Positions 51,113 to 60,639 are shown, counted from the first letter of the stretch. The stretch: DNA of 64,000 bases from Bacteroidaceae bacterium (GCA_017542145.1 JAFXXQ010000040.1:1-64000), one strand, 5' to 3'. Translations and numbers: made by a program. The notes: generated from the sequence alone by a model not told the origin.

Positions 51113-52423
51113 TTACGCCTTCTTCGGGGTGACGATGACGGTGTGGAAACTGTCGGGGTGGAGCCAGCGGCGGGCAACGACGAGAAGGGCGTCGGAAGTG
51201 GCGGTGCGGATAGTGTCGATGGTGCGCTGCAGATGATCGGGCGGAAGACCAAGCGTATGGGCGTAGATGTGGGCATCGACAAGGTTGTAGACGCCCTCGT
51301 AGTTGCGGTATATCTCGCCCAACATATAGCCTCTGACACGCTCCAGCTCATCGGCAGGGACAAGTTCATCGCAGAGCCGTCGACACTGGCGACACACCTC
51401 ATCAGCCACATCGCGTCCATGACCGGCGGCGGCTTCACTACTTGCCACAAACAGCACTTGGCGTGTATTGGTGAAAAGATCGGCATTGATGCCGTAGGTA
51501 AGCCCCTGCTGCTCACGGACAATACGCATGAGACGGCTGCCGAAATATCCACCGAGGATGGTGGTGACTATGCGCATCAGGTAGTAGTCATCTGAGCCCA
51601 CGTCCATCATCAGGCCGCCCATGCGGATGCTGTCCTGCTGGGCCGTGGGCAGATTGAAGATGGAGCAATCAGTAAAAAATGAATCATCATCAGATGATTG
51701 TCCACAAAACGCCGAAGGTACGACAGGTTTGTTATTCTCTGCGCCCTGTCCATTAATTACTATTTCTCTGTTAGCCAATTCCTCCACTTCGTCATCCACG
51801 TCACCGGAGAGGAAGATAGTGAAGGCGGAGGGGTGGTAGTGGGCGGTATGGAAGTGGACAAGATCGTCCCGGGTAAGAGTGCGGTAGTCCGCCTCGTCTG
51901 CAAAATGTCCGCAGGGGTGCTGGGGACCATAGACATCGGTGGCAAACAGGCGCCGCGCCACGACATCGCCCCGCTGACGCCCCACGAGGTATTGGCTGAG
52001 GTTGTTCTGACGGACAACTTCGAAACGATCCTCGGGAAAGGTGGGATGCAGCAATATGTCGCGCACCAGACGGAAGGTTTCGGGAACGTGACGGCGAAGG
52101 GTGTAGAGGGTAACGAAACTGTGATGGACAGCAACACTGAGCTCGAGCCATGCCCCAAGATGGTCGAGGCGTTCGGCCAAAGCAGCGGCAGAGTGATCGG
52201 TAGTGCCCTCACGCAGCAGGCGGTTGGTGAAAAGTGCTTGCAGCAGACGCTCTTGCGCGGCCTGCCCCGCAGGGACGACGATGTCCAGGCGTACTGCCGG
52301 CACAGCACGACTTCGGAGAGAGGATATTCTAGGGCCAGCAAGCCCAGGAGTCAACAGGTCAACACGCCGGAGACAGCCGATTTCGCCTGTTGACTTGTTA
52401 ACCCATTGATTCGTTGACATCAT
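51113..52423 (-). CDS. M16-family peptidase-like protein lacking the zinc motif
   Basis: A 436-residue protein with the two-domain M16B fold: QALFTNRLLREGTTDHSAAA near 62-81, HPCGHFADEADY, then YFGSRLMRIVREQQGLTYGI near 293-312, the conserved R-Y substrate-binding segment. The zinc-binding HxxEH should fall around residue 67 but reads NRLLREG, so it cannot be a normal metallopeptidase. It may be a chaperone-like or partner subunit. No signal peptide is seen. The first 25 residues are translated from GTTGACTTGTTAACCCATTG-type micro-repeats, so the true start may be further in. It begins 4 nt after the penicillin-binding protein gene. Confidence 0.82.
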   Translation of the reverse strand: MMSTNQWVNKSTGEIGCLRRVDLLTPGLAGPRISSLRSRAVPAVRLDIVVPAGQAAQERLLQALFTNRLLREGTTDHSAAALAERLDHLGAWLELSVAVHHSFVTLYTLRRHVPETFRLVRDILLHPTFPEDRFEVVRQNNLSQYLVGRQRGDVVARRLFATDVYGPQHPCGHFADEADYRTLTRDDLVHFHTAHYHPSAFTIFLSGDVDDEVEELANREIVINGQGAENNKPVVPSAFCGQSSDDDSFFTDCSIFNLPTAQQDSIRMGGLMMDVGSDDYYLMRIVTTILGGYFGSRLMRIVREQQGLTYGINADLFTNTRQVLFVASSEAAAGHGRDVADEVCRQCRRLCDELVPADELERVRGYMLGEIYRNYEGVYNLVDAHIYAHTLGLPPDHLQRTIDTIRTATSDALLVVARRWLHPDSFHTVIVTPKKA

Positions 52424-52427
52424 CTAA

Positions 52428-54767
52428 TCAGTCAAACAAATCATCGATGGTAACATCGGCAGGGGCGATGTCAGCAGCAACGGGGAGATTGGCACCATTT
52501 CCACAGGGGTTGAAGCCAGCGGGGATGTCGAAGGTCTCAGACTGTGAGTAGCCCAGCGACGGGTCTGCATAGACTTTTGTCATGTATATAGCCCACACGG
52601 GCAATGCCATGGCTGCACCTTGGCCGTCGGACATGGAGGAGAAGTGGATATCGCGGTCCTCACCGCCCACCCAGCAGCCGCTCACCAAACTAGGGGTGTA
52701 ACCCATGAACCATCCGTCGGAGTTGGTATTGGTGGTACCGGTCTTGCCAGCGATGGGGGCCTTCAGCCCGTAGCGGAAACGCAGACGTCCGCCCGTACCC
52801 TGGTCGACCACAGCGCGCATCATGTCAATCATTTTATAAGAGCCGTCGCGGCTAATCACCTCGTAAGTTTTCGGCGAGAAGGTGGCTACGATGTTACCCT
52901 CGTTATCCTCAATTTTGGAAACGAAGACGGGTTCTGTGCGGATGCCATTATTGGGGAAGGCGCTATAAGCACCGACCATCTCGCCCACGCTGATGTCGCA
53001 TGAGCCGAGGCAGAGCGAGAGTGTGGGGGGGATGTCGCGGTTGCGAATGCCGAACTGGTGTATCATCTCTACGAAGGCATAGGGATTGAGCTTGCTCATC
53101 AACCAGGCGGACACCCAGTTGCTACTTCGGGAGAGTCCCCATTTGAGGCTGACAATCTGCCCAATCATGGAACTATGACCGCCATCACGAGGACTCCATA
53201 CGCGACCGTCCTCGGTAAGGAGTGTTTGAGGACCATAGCGCATCTGGTCGCAGGGCGAAAAGCCATTCTCCATGGCCAGGGTGTAAAGGAAGGGCTTGAT
53301 AGTAGAGCCCACCTGACGACGTCCCTGCATGACCATATCGTACTGAAAATGGGAGAAGTCGGGGCCGCCTACATAGGCTTTCACATGGCCCGTGAGAGCA
53401 TCCATCGACATAAAGCCGCAGCGGAGGAAGTGCTTGTAGTAGCGGATGGAGTCCATGGGGGTCAAAAGGGTGTCAATGTAGCCGCGCTCGTAAGAATAAA
53501 GTTGCATAGGCTGTACGACATCAAACGAGTCGCGGATGGCAGATTCGGAAAAGCCCGCCTTCGACATTTGGCGGTAGCGTTCCGTCTGCGTCATGGCACG
53601 CGTCAGACTGGCCTCAATCTCACTCTTCGACAACTTGTCATAGGGAGCATTCTTTTTGCCCTGTTTGGCCTTGAAGAAACGAGGCTGCAAATATCCCTTG
53701 ATGTGCTCGTCGACGGCCTCCTCGGCATAGCGCTGCATGCGGCTGTCGATGGTAACGTGAATCTTCAGGCCGTCGGTATAGACATTGTAGGGTTTACCAT
53801 CTTTTTTCAGGTTCTTGTTGCACCAGCCATAGAGGGGATTAGTGGCCCAATCGATACTGTCCTCATACCACTTCTGCTCCTGCCAGCCGCGGTAGTTCTT
53901 GCGTTCAGGCTTCGAAGCCGTCATTACTCCGCGCAGATATTCACGGAAGTAGGGGGCAAGACCCGTTTTATGGTCGACACGGCGGTAATTGAGGACAAGG
54001 TCCTTGGCGCGATACTCATCGGCTTCCTCATGGGAGATATAGCCATTCTTCTCCATCTGTCCAAGCACAACATCGCGGCGCTGACGCGACAGTTCGGGAC
54101 GACGAATGGGGTTATAGAGCGATGAGTTTTTGCACATGCCCACCAGCGTGGCAGCTTCCTCGGGCGAGAGTTCCGACGGTTCTTTGGCGAAGTAGGTATT
54201 CGTAGCTGTTTTAATACCGATGGCGTTGTTGCCGAAGTCGTACTTGTTGAGGTACATAGTGAGGATTTCCTCTTTCGTATAATATTTCTCCAACTTGACG
54301 GCAATAACCCATTCGATAGGTTTCTGGAACAAACGTTCGAGTGAACTGCCTGCCACCTCGGTATAAAGTTGCTTGGCCAGCTGTTGGGTGAGGGTACTTC
54401 CGCCACCCGCCGTCTTCTGATGAAGCACGCCGCGCTTAACGACGGCACGCACGAGCGAACGCAAGTCGATGCCGCTGTGACGGCCGAAACGGACATCCTC
54501 CGTGGCAATGAGGGCATTCACCAGACAGGGTGCCAACTCATCATAATCGACCCACACGCGGTTCTCGCCGCTGTAGCTAAAAGTGCCCAGCTGAACACCG
54601 TCGGCAGAGATAATCTGCGAGGCAAACTTATACTCAGGATTCTCAAGGTCTTCCACCGGAGGAACGTAGCCTATCCACCCCTTGTTGATGGCAAAAAAGA
54701 TGGCAGCCATGGCCAGTATGCCGGCAGCCAGCAATGCCCAAAGTATCCGAATAATCGTACGACGCAT
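52428..54767 (-). CDS. Class A penicillin-binding protein (PBP1A type)
   Basis: A bifunctional peptidoglycan synthase of 779 residues. After one N-terminal membrane anchor (about 6-28) comes the GT51 transglycosylase with IATEDVRFGRHSGID (catalytic Glu) and GGGSTLTQQLAK. The transpeptidase then shows GSTIKP (catalytic Ser, SxxK), SRSSNW (SxN) and KTGTTN (KTG). An insert of about 100 residues separates the two. The ATG at 54767 is chosen because the promoter box lies at 54794-54801, so the earlier in-frame ATG would be outside the transcript. The M16-like gene is 4 nt downstream. Confidence 0.93.
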   Translation of the reverse strand: MRRTIIRILWALLAAGILAMAAIFFAINKGWIGYVPPVEDLENPEYKFASQIISADGVQLGTFSYSGENRVWVDYDELAPCLVNALIATEDVRFGRHSGIDLRSLVRAVVKRGVLHQKTAGGGSTLTQQLAKQLYTEVAGSSLERLFQKPIEWVIAVKLEKYYTKEEILTMYLNKYDFGNNAIGIKTATNTYFAKEPSELSPEEAATLVGMCKNSSLYNPIRRPELSRQRRDVVLGQMEKNGYISHEEADEYRAKDLVLNYRRVDHKTGLAPYFREYLRGVMTASKPERKNYRGWQEQKWYEDSIDWATNPLYGWCNKNLKKDGKPYNVYTDGLKIHVTIDSRMQRYAEEAVDEHIKGYLQPRFFKAKQGKKNAPYDKLSKSEIEASLTRAMTQTERYRQMSKAGFSESAIRDSFDVVQPMQLYSYERGYIDTLLTPMDSIRYYKHFLRCGFMSMDALTGHVKAYVGGPDFSHFQYDMVMQGRRQVGSTIKPFLYTLAMENGFSPCDQMRYGPQTLLTEDGRVWSPRDGGHSSMIGQIVSLKWGLSRSSNWVSAWLMSKLNPYAFVEMIHQFGIRNRDIPPTLSLCLGSCDISVGEMVGAYSAFPNNGIRTEPVFVSKIEDNEGNIVATFSPKTYEVISRDGSYKMIDMMRAVVDQGTGGRLRFRYGLKAPIAGKTGTTNTNSDGWFMGYTPSLVSGCWVGGEDRDIHFSSMSDGQGAAMALPVWAIYMTKVYADPSLGYSQSETFDIPAGFNPCGNGANLPVAADIAPADVTIDDLFD

Positions 54768-54793
54768 AGTTGCAATGATGAAATTTTGGCTGG

Positions 54794-54825
54794 CAAAATT
54801 AGTATAATCTGAGTATAAAAGCAAA
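54794..54825 (-). promoter_or_regulatory. Promoter of the penicillin-binding protein gene
   Basis: On the minus strand TTTG (54822-54825), 20 nt, TAATTTTG (54794-54801). It decides the start codon at 54767. Confidence 0.75.
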
Positions 54826-54980
54826 ACAATTCACTTTTTTAACGCTGAATAGTGGATCCGTTATGTTCTTTCCGCTATGCCTAGAATAAAAAAAGTCATT
54901 TTATTTTGTAATTTGCTCACTAAATAGTACCTTTTAACTCCTTTTTTTTATAAGTTTCGCTTCAGAAAAACGAAAAAAAA

Positions 54981-55012
54981 TTTGCATTTCCATTCGGCTT
55001 GCACTACTTTTG
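54981..55012 (+). promoter_or_regulatory. Promoter of the outer-membrane barrel gene
   Basis: TTTG at 54981-54984 and TACTTTTG at 55005-55012, spacer 20 nt, 26 nt before the ATG. Confidence 0.8.
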
Positions 55013-55038
55013 CCGCGTCTTTTAAGGAAAATAGTTAT

Positions 55039-56292
55039 ATGAAAGCAAAGTTATCTTCCCTACTCTGCCTATTGCTTATGCTGTCAACAGCTGCCCAGGC
55101 ACAATTTGCCCTCTGGGGCGTGAATGCCAAACTCTACGGTTTTGTCAACAATTTTTTCTGTTACGACTCGCGTCGTAGCCTTATGGTGGCCGAAGATCTC
55201 TTCAACATTCTGCCACTCGACGCCAGCTATGATGCCGCAGGACATGACACGAACGCCGAACCATCGGTAAAGTTCCTTGCCATGACCACCCGTATAGGTG
55301 TGGACCTTACGGGACCTGAGGTTTTTGGAGCCAATACGATGGGCAAGATTGAAACGGACTTCGGCGGCTACAGCGCCACGGGTACTCTGCTCCGCATTCG
55401 TCAGGCTTACACGGCATTGGAGTGGCAGGATAGCTATCACTCACAACTCCTTGTCGGCCAGACGTGGCATCCTATGTCGGGCGACCTCAAGCCCGATGTC
55501 TTCAGCCTCGCCACCGGTAATCCCTTCAACCCCTTCAACCGCTCGCCGATGATTCGCTACGACTACTGGGCTGATGCCTCCATCATGTTCACCGCAGCTG
55601 CCATTTACCAGTTCCAGTATGCCTCTGTAGGAATGAATGGCGCCCCGTCATATACCTATTCCCGCCGCGGGCTGTGGCCTGAGGTCTATGTAGGAATGAC
55701 ACTTGGCGGAAAGAGTGCCCCCACCGCCCTCGGCTTTGATGTCTCGTCCATCAAAATTGGCGACAGTCGCATCACCTCTTATGCTGCTATGCTCAGCACC
55801 TCGCAGCGCATCGGGCGAATAGACATCAAGGCGAAAGGCGTCTGCGGCGAGAATCTCTCCCACATGCTGCTGCCCTCGGGCTTTGGCATGGACTCTTCCG
55901 ACAACCACACGCTGCTCCCCCTTACCGCCGCAGCTGCATGGACAACCATCATGTACAACGTGCCTACAAAAAGCAACTCTTTCCGCATCGGCCTCATGGG
56001 TGGATGGCTTAAGAATCTTGGCATCCGCCCTTGGTTGAAAGAAGGTAATCGGCCCACCATTGTCCCGGGGAGCGTCCACATCTGGGGCAACCATGCAGGT
56101 GTTTCCTCCAACCTCGGCGAGGTGTATCGCTTAAGCCCCATGGCCACCTACCGTGTGAAGAACCTCATGCTCGGCCTCGAGTTGGAACACACCGCCGCCT
56201 GCTACGGCGACATGCAGCTTAACGGCACAGTCAACAATCTCCACACCGTAGCAAACAACCGTGTCTGTGCCTTAATGATGTATAATTTTTAG
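55039..56292 (+). CDS. Predicted outer-membrane beta-barrel (porin-like) protein
   Basis: A 417-residue protein with a signal peptide (LSSLLCLLLMLSTAAQAQ). The mature part is rich in alternating hydrophobic and aromatic residues (VGMTLGG, IRQAYTALEW, QLLVGQTWHP), and it ends in an aromatic residue (MMYNF), the usual barrel end signal. The GKIETDFGG and RQAYTALEW...LVGQTW segments recall DcaP/porin families. Substrate unknown. The ATG at 55039 follows the promoter; an earlier in-frame ATG would precede the transcription start. Confidence 0.7.
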   Translation: MKAKLSSLLCLLLMLSTAAQAQFALWGVNAKLYGFVNNFFCYDSRRSLMVAEDLFNILPLDASYDAAGHDTNAEPSVKFLAMTTRIGVDLTGPEVFGANTMGKIETDFGGYSATGTLLRIRQAYTALEWQDSYHSQLLVGQTWHPMSGDLKPDVFSLATGNPFNPFNRSPMIRYDYWADASIMFTAAAIYQFQYASVGMNGAPSYTYSRRGLWPEVYVGMTLGGKSAPTALGFDVSSIKIGDSRITSYAAMLSTSQRIGRIDIKAKGVCGENLSHMLLPSGFGMDSSDNHTLLPLTAAAAWTTIMYNVPTKSNSFRIGLMGGWLKNLGIRPWLKEGNRPTIVPGSVHIWGNHAGVSSNLGEVYRLSPMATYRVKNLMLGLELEHTAACYGDMQLNGTVNNLHTVANNRVCALMMYNF

Positions 56293-56321
56293 TTGAAAGA
56301 TAAAAATACCTATTTTTAGGG

Positions 56322-56353
56322 ATTGTAGGAACCATTTAATGCAGTTACCTTTG
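56322..56353 (+). promoter_or_regulatory. Promoter of the ResB-CcsA gene
   Basis: ATTG at 56322-56325 and TACCTTTG at 56346-56353, spacer 20 nt, 26 nt before the ATG. Confidence 0.65.
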
Positions 56354-56379
56354 CATCCCCAAAAACAATCACTATTAAA

Positions 56380-57600
56380 ATGAATACAAACCAACGTAGA
56401 CATTCCCTTTTCCTTTACCTGGCGCTGGGCGCAGGGTTGTTCGTGACCATACTGGTAGGTCTTATCTCACGTAGTGGCGTACAGTCATGGACGTTCCGCA
56501 TCATTTATGCGCTAATGTGTATCGCTTTTGTCATCGACTCCATCCGCCATTTGTGTCCATACAAGTTCAACCGGCTACCGCTGGCGCTCATGCAGATAGG
56601 TCTCGTCGTTAGCCTTGCGGGTGGAGCAGTAGCGGGACAGCTGCGTGAGGAGGAAGAGCTGAAGGTTTATGAGGGTACTACAGAGACATTCCGCACCCTC
56701 AACGTCACGCTTAACGACTTCATCATGGACACCTATCCCAACGGTCGCCCAAAGCGTTTTGCCTCCGACCTTGTTGTCCGTACGGCTGACGGCAAGGAAA
56801 CCAGCGGCATCATAGAAGTCAACCACCCCCTCAGCGTGGGTGGTTGGAAAATCTATCAGTACGACTACGATAGCGATGCAGGAGCCGACAGCGCCTATAG
56901 CATTCTCGGCATGGTACGCGAACCATTGCAGGGCGTCATGCTGGCCGGCATCCTCTTGATGCTCGCTGCCGCCGTGTTGCTGCTTGTTACAAGCAGGCAG
57001 GCAGGCAAGACGACAAGCGGGCAAGCTACTGCGGATAACCCGCAAATCGGAAACAACAAATCCTCTAATCGTAAATATCTCTGGATTATCTGGGGCTGCG
57101 CGATGTTTGCGCTGGTATTCTTCCTCTTCATCGTATTCTCGCCTCAAATCGTCAGCAAGATGCCCGTCCCTGCGTTGCAGAGCCCGTGGTTTGCGCCTCA
57201 CGTCTTAATCTACATCCTTGCCTACGCCATGGCTGCTGTCTCTGCTGTAATGGCTGTCTGGTTACTTGTCTGCGGGCAGAAACGTCGCGAACGGACAGGG
57301 CTCGGAGCCTGCGATGCCTTTGCCCGTGCTGCCTTTGCCTTTATCACCATCGGCATGCTCTTCGGTGCCCTCTGGGCTGAACGCGCTTGGGGAGGCTATT
57401 GGTCCTGGGATCCAAAGGAAACATGGGCTGGCATCACCTGGTTAGCCTACCTACTGTTCCTCCACATCCGTGAGAAGAATCCCGAAGCCCAGCGTACCGC
57501 ACTTTGGATCTGCATCTTCGCCTTCCTCTGCCTGCTGATGTGCTGGCAAGGCATCAACCTCCTGCCCTCTGCCCGCGCAGATAGCATACACCTTTATTGA
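56380..57600 (+). CDS. ResB-CcsA fusion, cytochrome c maturation
   Basis: A 406-residue inner-membrane protein. Residues 1-200 look like a shortened ResB: three to four helices around an extracytoplasmic part (EELKVYEGTTETFRTLNVTL, VNHPLSVGGWKIYQYDYD). Residues about 220-406 are CcsA/ResC with the tryptophan-rich haem motif WGGYWSWDPKETW and candidate haem histidines in WFAPHVLIY and LFLHIREKN. The system II machinery transports haem and attaches it to c-type cytochromes outside the membrane. No cytochrome gene such as nrfA is adjacent. Its stop overlaps the next start as TGATG. Confidence 0.85.
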   Translation: MNTNQRRHSLFLYLALGAGLFVTILVGLISRSGVQSWTFRIIYALMCIAFVIDSIRHLCPYKFNRLPLALMQIGLVVSLAGGAVAGQLREEEELKVYEGTTETFRTLNVTLNDFIMDTYPNGRPKRFASDLVVRTADGKETSGIIEVNHPLSVGGWKIYQYDYDSDAGADSAYSILGMVREPLQGVMLAGILLMLAAAVLLLVTSRQAGKTTSGQATADNPQIGNNKSSNRKYLWIIWGCAMFALVFFLFIVFSPQIVSKMPVPALQSPWFAPHVLIYILAYAMAAVSAVMAVWLLVCGQKRRERTGLGACDAFARAAFAFITIGMLFGALWAERAWGGYWSWDPKETWAGITWLAYLLFLHIREKNPEAQRTALWICIFAFLCLLMCWQGINLLPSARADSIHLY

Positions 57601-58199
57601 TGGAATCAAACAGAACAATCGAAAAACATCCTTTGCAGCCATTTCTGCCTTCGGGAGCAAGAGTGTTGTTTTTAGGCAGCTTTCCCCCACCTCGCGCGAA
57701 GTGGTCTATGGAGTTCTTCTACCCAAACTTCATCAACGATTTCTGGCGCGTATGGGGTTTGCTCTGCTATGACGACAAGACACATTTCGAGCGTGGGAAG
57801 ACCTTTGACAAGTCTGCCATTGAAGCATTTGCCACCGAGAAAGGCATGGCTTTCTTTGACACAGCAAGTCAAGTGCGCCGTCTGAAAGGAAATGCCAGCG
57901 ACGATTTTCTTGAGATTGTTGAACCGACTGACATCGGTTCCCTGCTTGCTGAGATTCCTGATTGTTACACGCTTGTCACTACAGGTGGGAAGGCATCCGA
58001 TACGCTGTTGCAGACGTTGTCGAATGCCTGTGCGGATATGTCCCTGCGTGCTCCTGCCATAGGGACATACTGCGAAGTTGTAGCCTATGACCGCGCGCTG
58101 AAGTGGTATCGGATGCCCTCTACCTCGCGCGCTTACCCCATGTCGTTGGAAAAGAAAGCCGCTTTCTACAGCTCACTCTTGCCCCAGCTGAGAGGCTAA
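57600..58199 (+). CDS. Uracil-DNA glycosylase superfamily protein
   Basis: A 199-residue member of the UDG superfamily, probably the mismatch/hypoxanthine branch. VLFLGSFPPPRAKWSMEFFYP near 23-43 is motif 1, with FINDFWRVWG after it, and MPSTSRAY near 170 takes the place of the HPSP-type motif 2. It would remove deaminated or damaged bases. The ATG at 57600 shares its A with the preceding TGA stop, implying translational coupling to the ResB-CcsA gene. The last 27 nt overlap the end of the convergent HD-domain gene. Confidence 0.78.
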   Translation: MESNRTIEKHPLQPFLPSGARVLFLGSFPPPRAKWSMEFFYPNFINDFWRVWGLLCYDDKTHFERGKTFDKSAIEAFATEKGMAFFDTASQVRRLKGNASDDFLEIVEPTDIGSLLAEIPDCYTLVTTGGKASDTLLQTLSNACADMSLRAPAIGTYCEVVAYDRALKWYRMPSTSRAYPMSLEKKAAFYSSLLPQLRG

Positions 58200-58817
58200 A
58201 TCGTTTAATACTTGTTCAGCGATAGCATGAACCTTCACTTCATCGCGGATGATGGCTCGAAGGGCTTCCAGGCGTTGCTCATTCGGCGAGCCTGGAATCC
58301 AAAGCTTTAGGTAGCCTCCGTCGCCATATTTTTCCCGCAAGTGGGAGACGCAACGCTCGATATGTTCCTCGTGGCTTAGTGTGGGGTAGTTTGCCAAGCT
58401 GAATTGTGCCGTACGCAGGATGATGGTGTCGGCATCGATGAAACGGTCTGCCTCAGCGATGATACGTCCGTAGAGGCTGCGAGGCTCATGGTCAGACGAT
58501 GCACGATGATCCTCAGCAGCCTGGGCTATGGTTTCGATTTCTTCCTCCGAAAACCACTCCCTCAATTGCTTGTCGGCGCGGATGATAATGCCCGAGACGA
58601 GGTGGTGACGTTCACGTCCCTCCTCCAAGCCCGTGTCGTGGTAGGCAGCAGCCGTATAAGCTATTTCCGCGTCGGCACCCATCTGCTCAGCCAGTTCCAG
58701 CGCCTGACGGATAACCATGCGGACATGATCCTCACGATGAGCCTTGTCGAAGGTGCGATAGCGGGGGATTATCTCCGCCTCCACGTACTCCTTCAGTTCA
58801 CTTCTTATTCCACTCAT
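58173..58817 (-). CDS. HD-domain phosphohydrolase
   Basis: A 214-residue soluble protein with the HD metal site: HREDHV near 26-31, AYHDTGLEEGRERHH near 57-71 (the HD pair and following His) and EDHRASS near 101-107. Such proteins hydrolyse nucleotides or phosphoesters; the substrate is not known here. Its start overlaps the end of the beta-glucuronidase gene by 20 nt on the same strand, so it is co-translated, and its end overlaps the convergent glycosylase gene. Confidence 0.85.
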   Translation of the reverse strand: MSGIRSELKEYVEAEIIPRYRTFDKAHREDHVRMVIRQALELAEQMGADAEIAYTAAAYHDTGLEEGRERHHLVSGIIIRADKQLREWFSEEEIETIAQAAEDHRASSDHEPRSLYGRIIAEADRFIDADTIILRTAQFSLANYPTLSHEEHIERCVSHLREKYGDGGYLKLWIPGSPNEQRLEALRAIIRDEVKVHAIAEQVLNDLASQLGQE

Positions 58818-60639
58818 TCTTAATCTTCTCGTACCACTCCTTCATGACGTAGAAGGCGAGCTTGCGCTCTCCGTTGTCTGAATAGAGTCCCTTGCGGTTG
58901 TAGTAATCCTGGATGCCGTCCAGCACACGACGGGGTGAGCGGAAGTCTTTGAGAATCCATGGCGTAGTGCCCGACAGTCCGTCAATTTTCTCCAGCATGG
59001 CGACATTCTCACGATAGAGGTTCTCCTGGAACTCCTCCGTCCAGCGCTGGTTCTTGGGGCCGTGATAGCCGTACTTAGCCCCGCCACCGAACTCGCTGAC
59101 GATGACAGGTTTCTCGTAAGGCACCTCCCACGTCATTTTAGGGGCATCGTTCACATCGCGATACCAGCCGATATACTGATTGAAGCTGATGACGTCGACG
59201 TATTTGTTCATGTTGTCGTTGAGGCGATTATGATAGTTCGAGGCCGACGTCACCTCCATAGCCATGCTGATGAGGCGCGTGTTATCGAGCGTTCGGGCAT
59301 GGGTGGCAAGACGGGATAGGAAATCCTCGCGCTCCCTGCCGTGCGGAGTCTCGTTGGCGATGGACCAGATGATAATGTTGGCACGGTTCTGATCTCGGCC
59401 TATCATGTCCGTCAGCTGCTGACGGGCGTTGTCGAACGTCTTGGGATTTGTCCAGGCGATTGTCCAATAGACGGGAATCTCCGACCAGACGAGTATGCCC
59501 ATGCGCTCTGCCTCACGTATGGTATTCTCGTTGTGCGGATAATGAGCCAAACGGACGAAGTTGCATCCCAGCTCCTTCGCCCAGGAGAGCAACGTGTGCG
59601 AATCCTCCGTGGTGTTTGTGCGGCCGCCTCCGTTGGGTTTCTCGTCATGGATGCTGATGCCGCGCAGGAAGACAGGCTCCCCGTTCAGCAGAATCTGCTT
59701 GCCCTGCGTACGAATGGTACGGAAACCGATGTCATCCTTCAACGTCTCATCGGCCAGCGTCAGCTCTACCTTATATAATTTGGGATTCTCGGGTGTCCAG
59801 AGCTGGGGCTTGGCCTTCAGCGTAGCCGAGACCCTTCCCTCTGCATCGGTAACAAACGTCTGCTTTAGCTTTAGCTCGGGTATGGCAAGGGTGATGCTCT
59901 GCCCTGCCTCGGGGCGATTCAGCTGTAGCGAGAAGTTAATCGGGAGGGGCTTCCTGGCGGCCTTGGGCGTGGGCAACGCCTCGGGGTCGAGCGCCAGCGT
60001 GTAGTTCTCAATATAGGTTTCAGGAACGCTGACGAGCAACACATCGCGTGTGATGCCGCCATAGTTCCACCAATCGAAGATCTGCGTGGGCACGTCCTCA
60101 GCATGGCGTTTGTTGTCCACCTTGACAATGACGAAGTTATCGCCTTCGCGCAGCTGATTGGTGATGTCGAAGTTAAAGGGTGTGAAGCCTCCCACGTGGC
60201 TCCCCACCTTCGTGCCGTTCACATAGACGTGTGCCTCGTAGTTGATGGCGCCGAAGTAGAGCAACGTGCGACGGCCCTCGGCTTTCGTCCAGTTGAAGGA
60301 GCGCTTGAACCATACCGTGCCCTCGTAGAAGAAGAGGCGCTCGTCCTGCGTGTTCCAGTCGCCAGGAACTTTCATGGTGGCAGCCTTGTCGAAATCATAT
60401 TCAATGAGTTCCTCAGGACGCCGTGGCTTGGCATTCTGGAAGAAGCCCCAGCGGGTGACGTTCATACGGTAGTCGTAGTATCCCTCCTCCTGCACATCGA
60501 CGATGTAGTTCCAGTCGCCATTCAGCGACGTGACGTCACGTCCGCCGATGTTGCCTACAAGGGGAAGCCCCTCTGCCCGCACGCCCGTCAGCACCAGAAT
60601 AAGGGCGACGGAAAAAAGGAAAAAACGCATTCTGTTCAT
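58798..60639 (-). CDS. GH2 beta-glucuronidase, secreted
   Basis: A 613-residue glycoside hydrolase with a signal peptide (FFLFSVALILVLTGVRA). The three GH2 domains are in order: sugar-binding fold (about 25-210), Ig-like (215-310) and TIM barrel (315-610). The acid/base is E430 in IANETPHG and the nucleophile E516 in SEFGGG. The N-x-K motif that marks beta-glucuronidases by contacting the uronic acid carboxylate appears as N581-R-K583 (YYNRKGLYS). So glucuronide release from host or plant conjugates or polysaccharides is likely. The loop near the active site is short. The HD-domain gene follows with overlap. Confidence 0.85.
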   Translation of the reverse strand: MNRMRFFLFSVALILVLTGVRAEGLPLVGNIGGRDVTSLNGDWNYIVDVQEEGYYDYRMNVTRWGFFQNAKPRRPEELIEYDFDKAATMKVPGDWNTQDERLFFYEGTVWFKRSFNWTKAEGRRTLLYFGAINYEAHVYVNGTKVGSHVGGFTPFNFDITNQLREGDNFVIVKVDNKRHAEDVPTQIFDWWNYGGITRDVLLVSVPETYIENYTLALDPEALPTPKAARKPLPINFSLQLNRPEAGQSITLAIPELKLKQTFVTDAEGRVSATLKAKPQLWTPENPKLYKVELTLADETLKDDIGFRTIRTQGKQILLNGEPVFLRGISIHDEKPNGGGRTNTTEDSHTLLSWAKELGCNFVRLAHYPHNENTIREAERMGILVWSEIPVYWTIAWTNPKTFDNARQQLTDMIGRDQNRANIIIWSIANETPHGREREDFLSRLATHARTLDNTRLISMAMEVTSASNYHNRLNDNMNKYVDVISFNQYIGWYRDVNDAPKMTWEVPYEKPVIVSEFGGGAKYGYHGPKNQRWTEEFQENLYRENVAMLEKIDGLSGTTPWILKDFRSPRRVLDGIQDYYNRKGLYSDNGERKLAFYVMKEWYEKIKNEWNKK

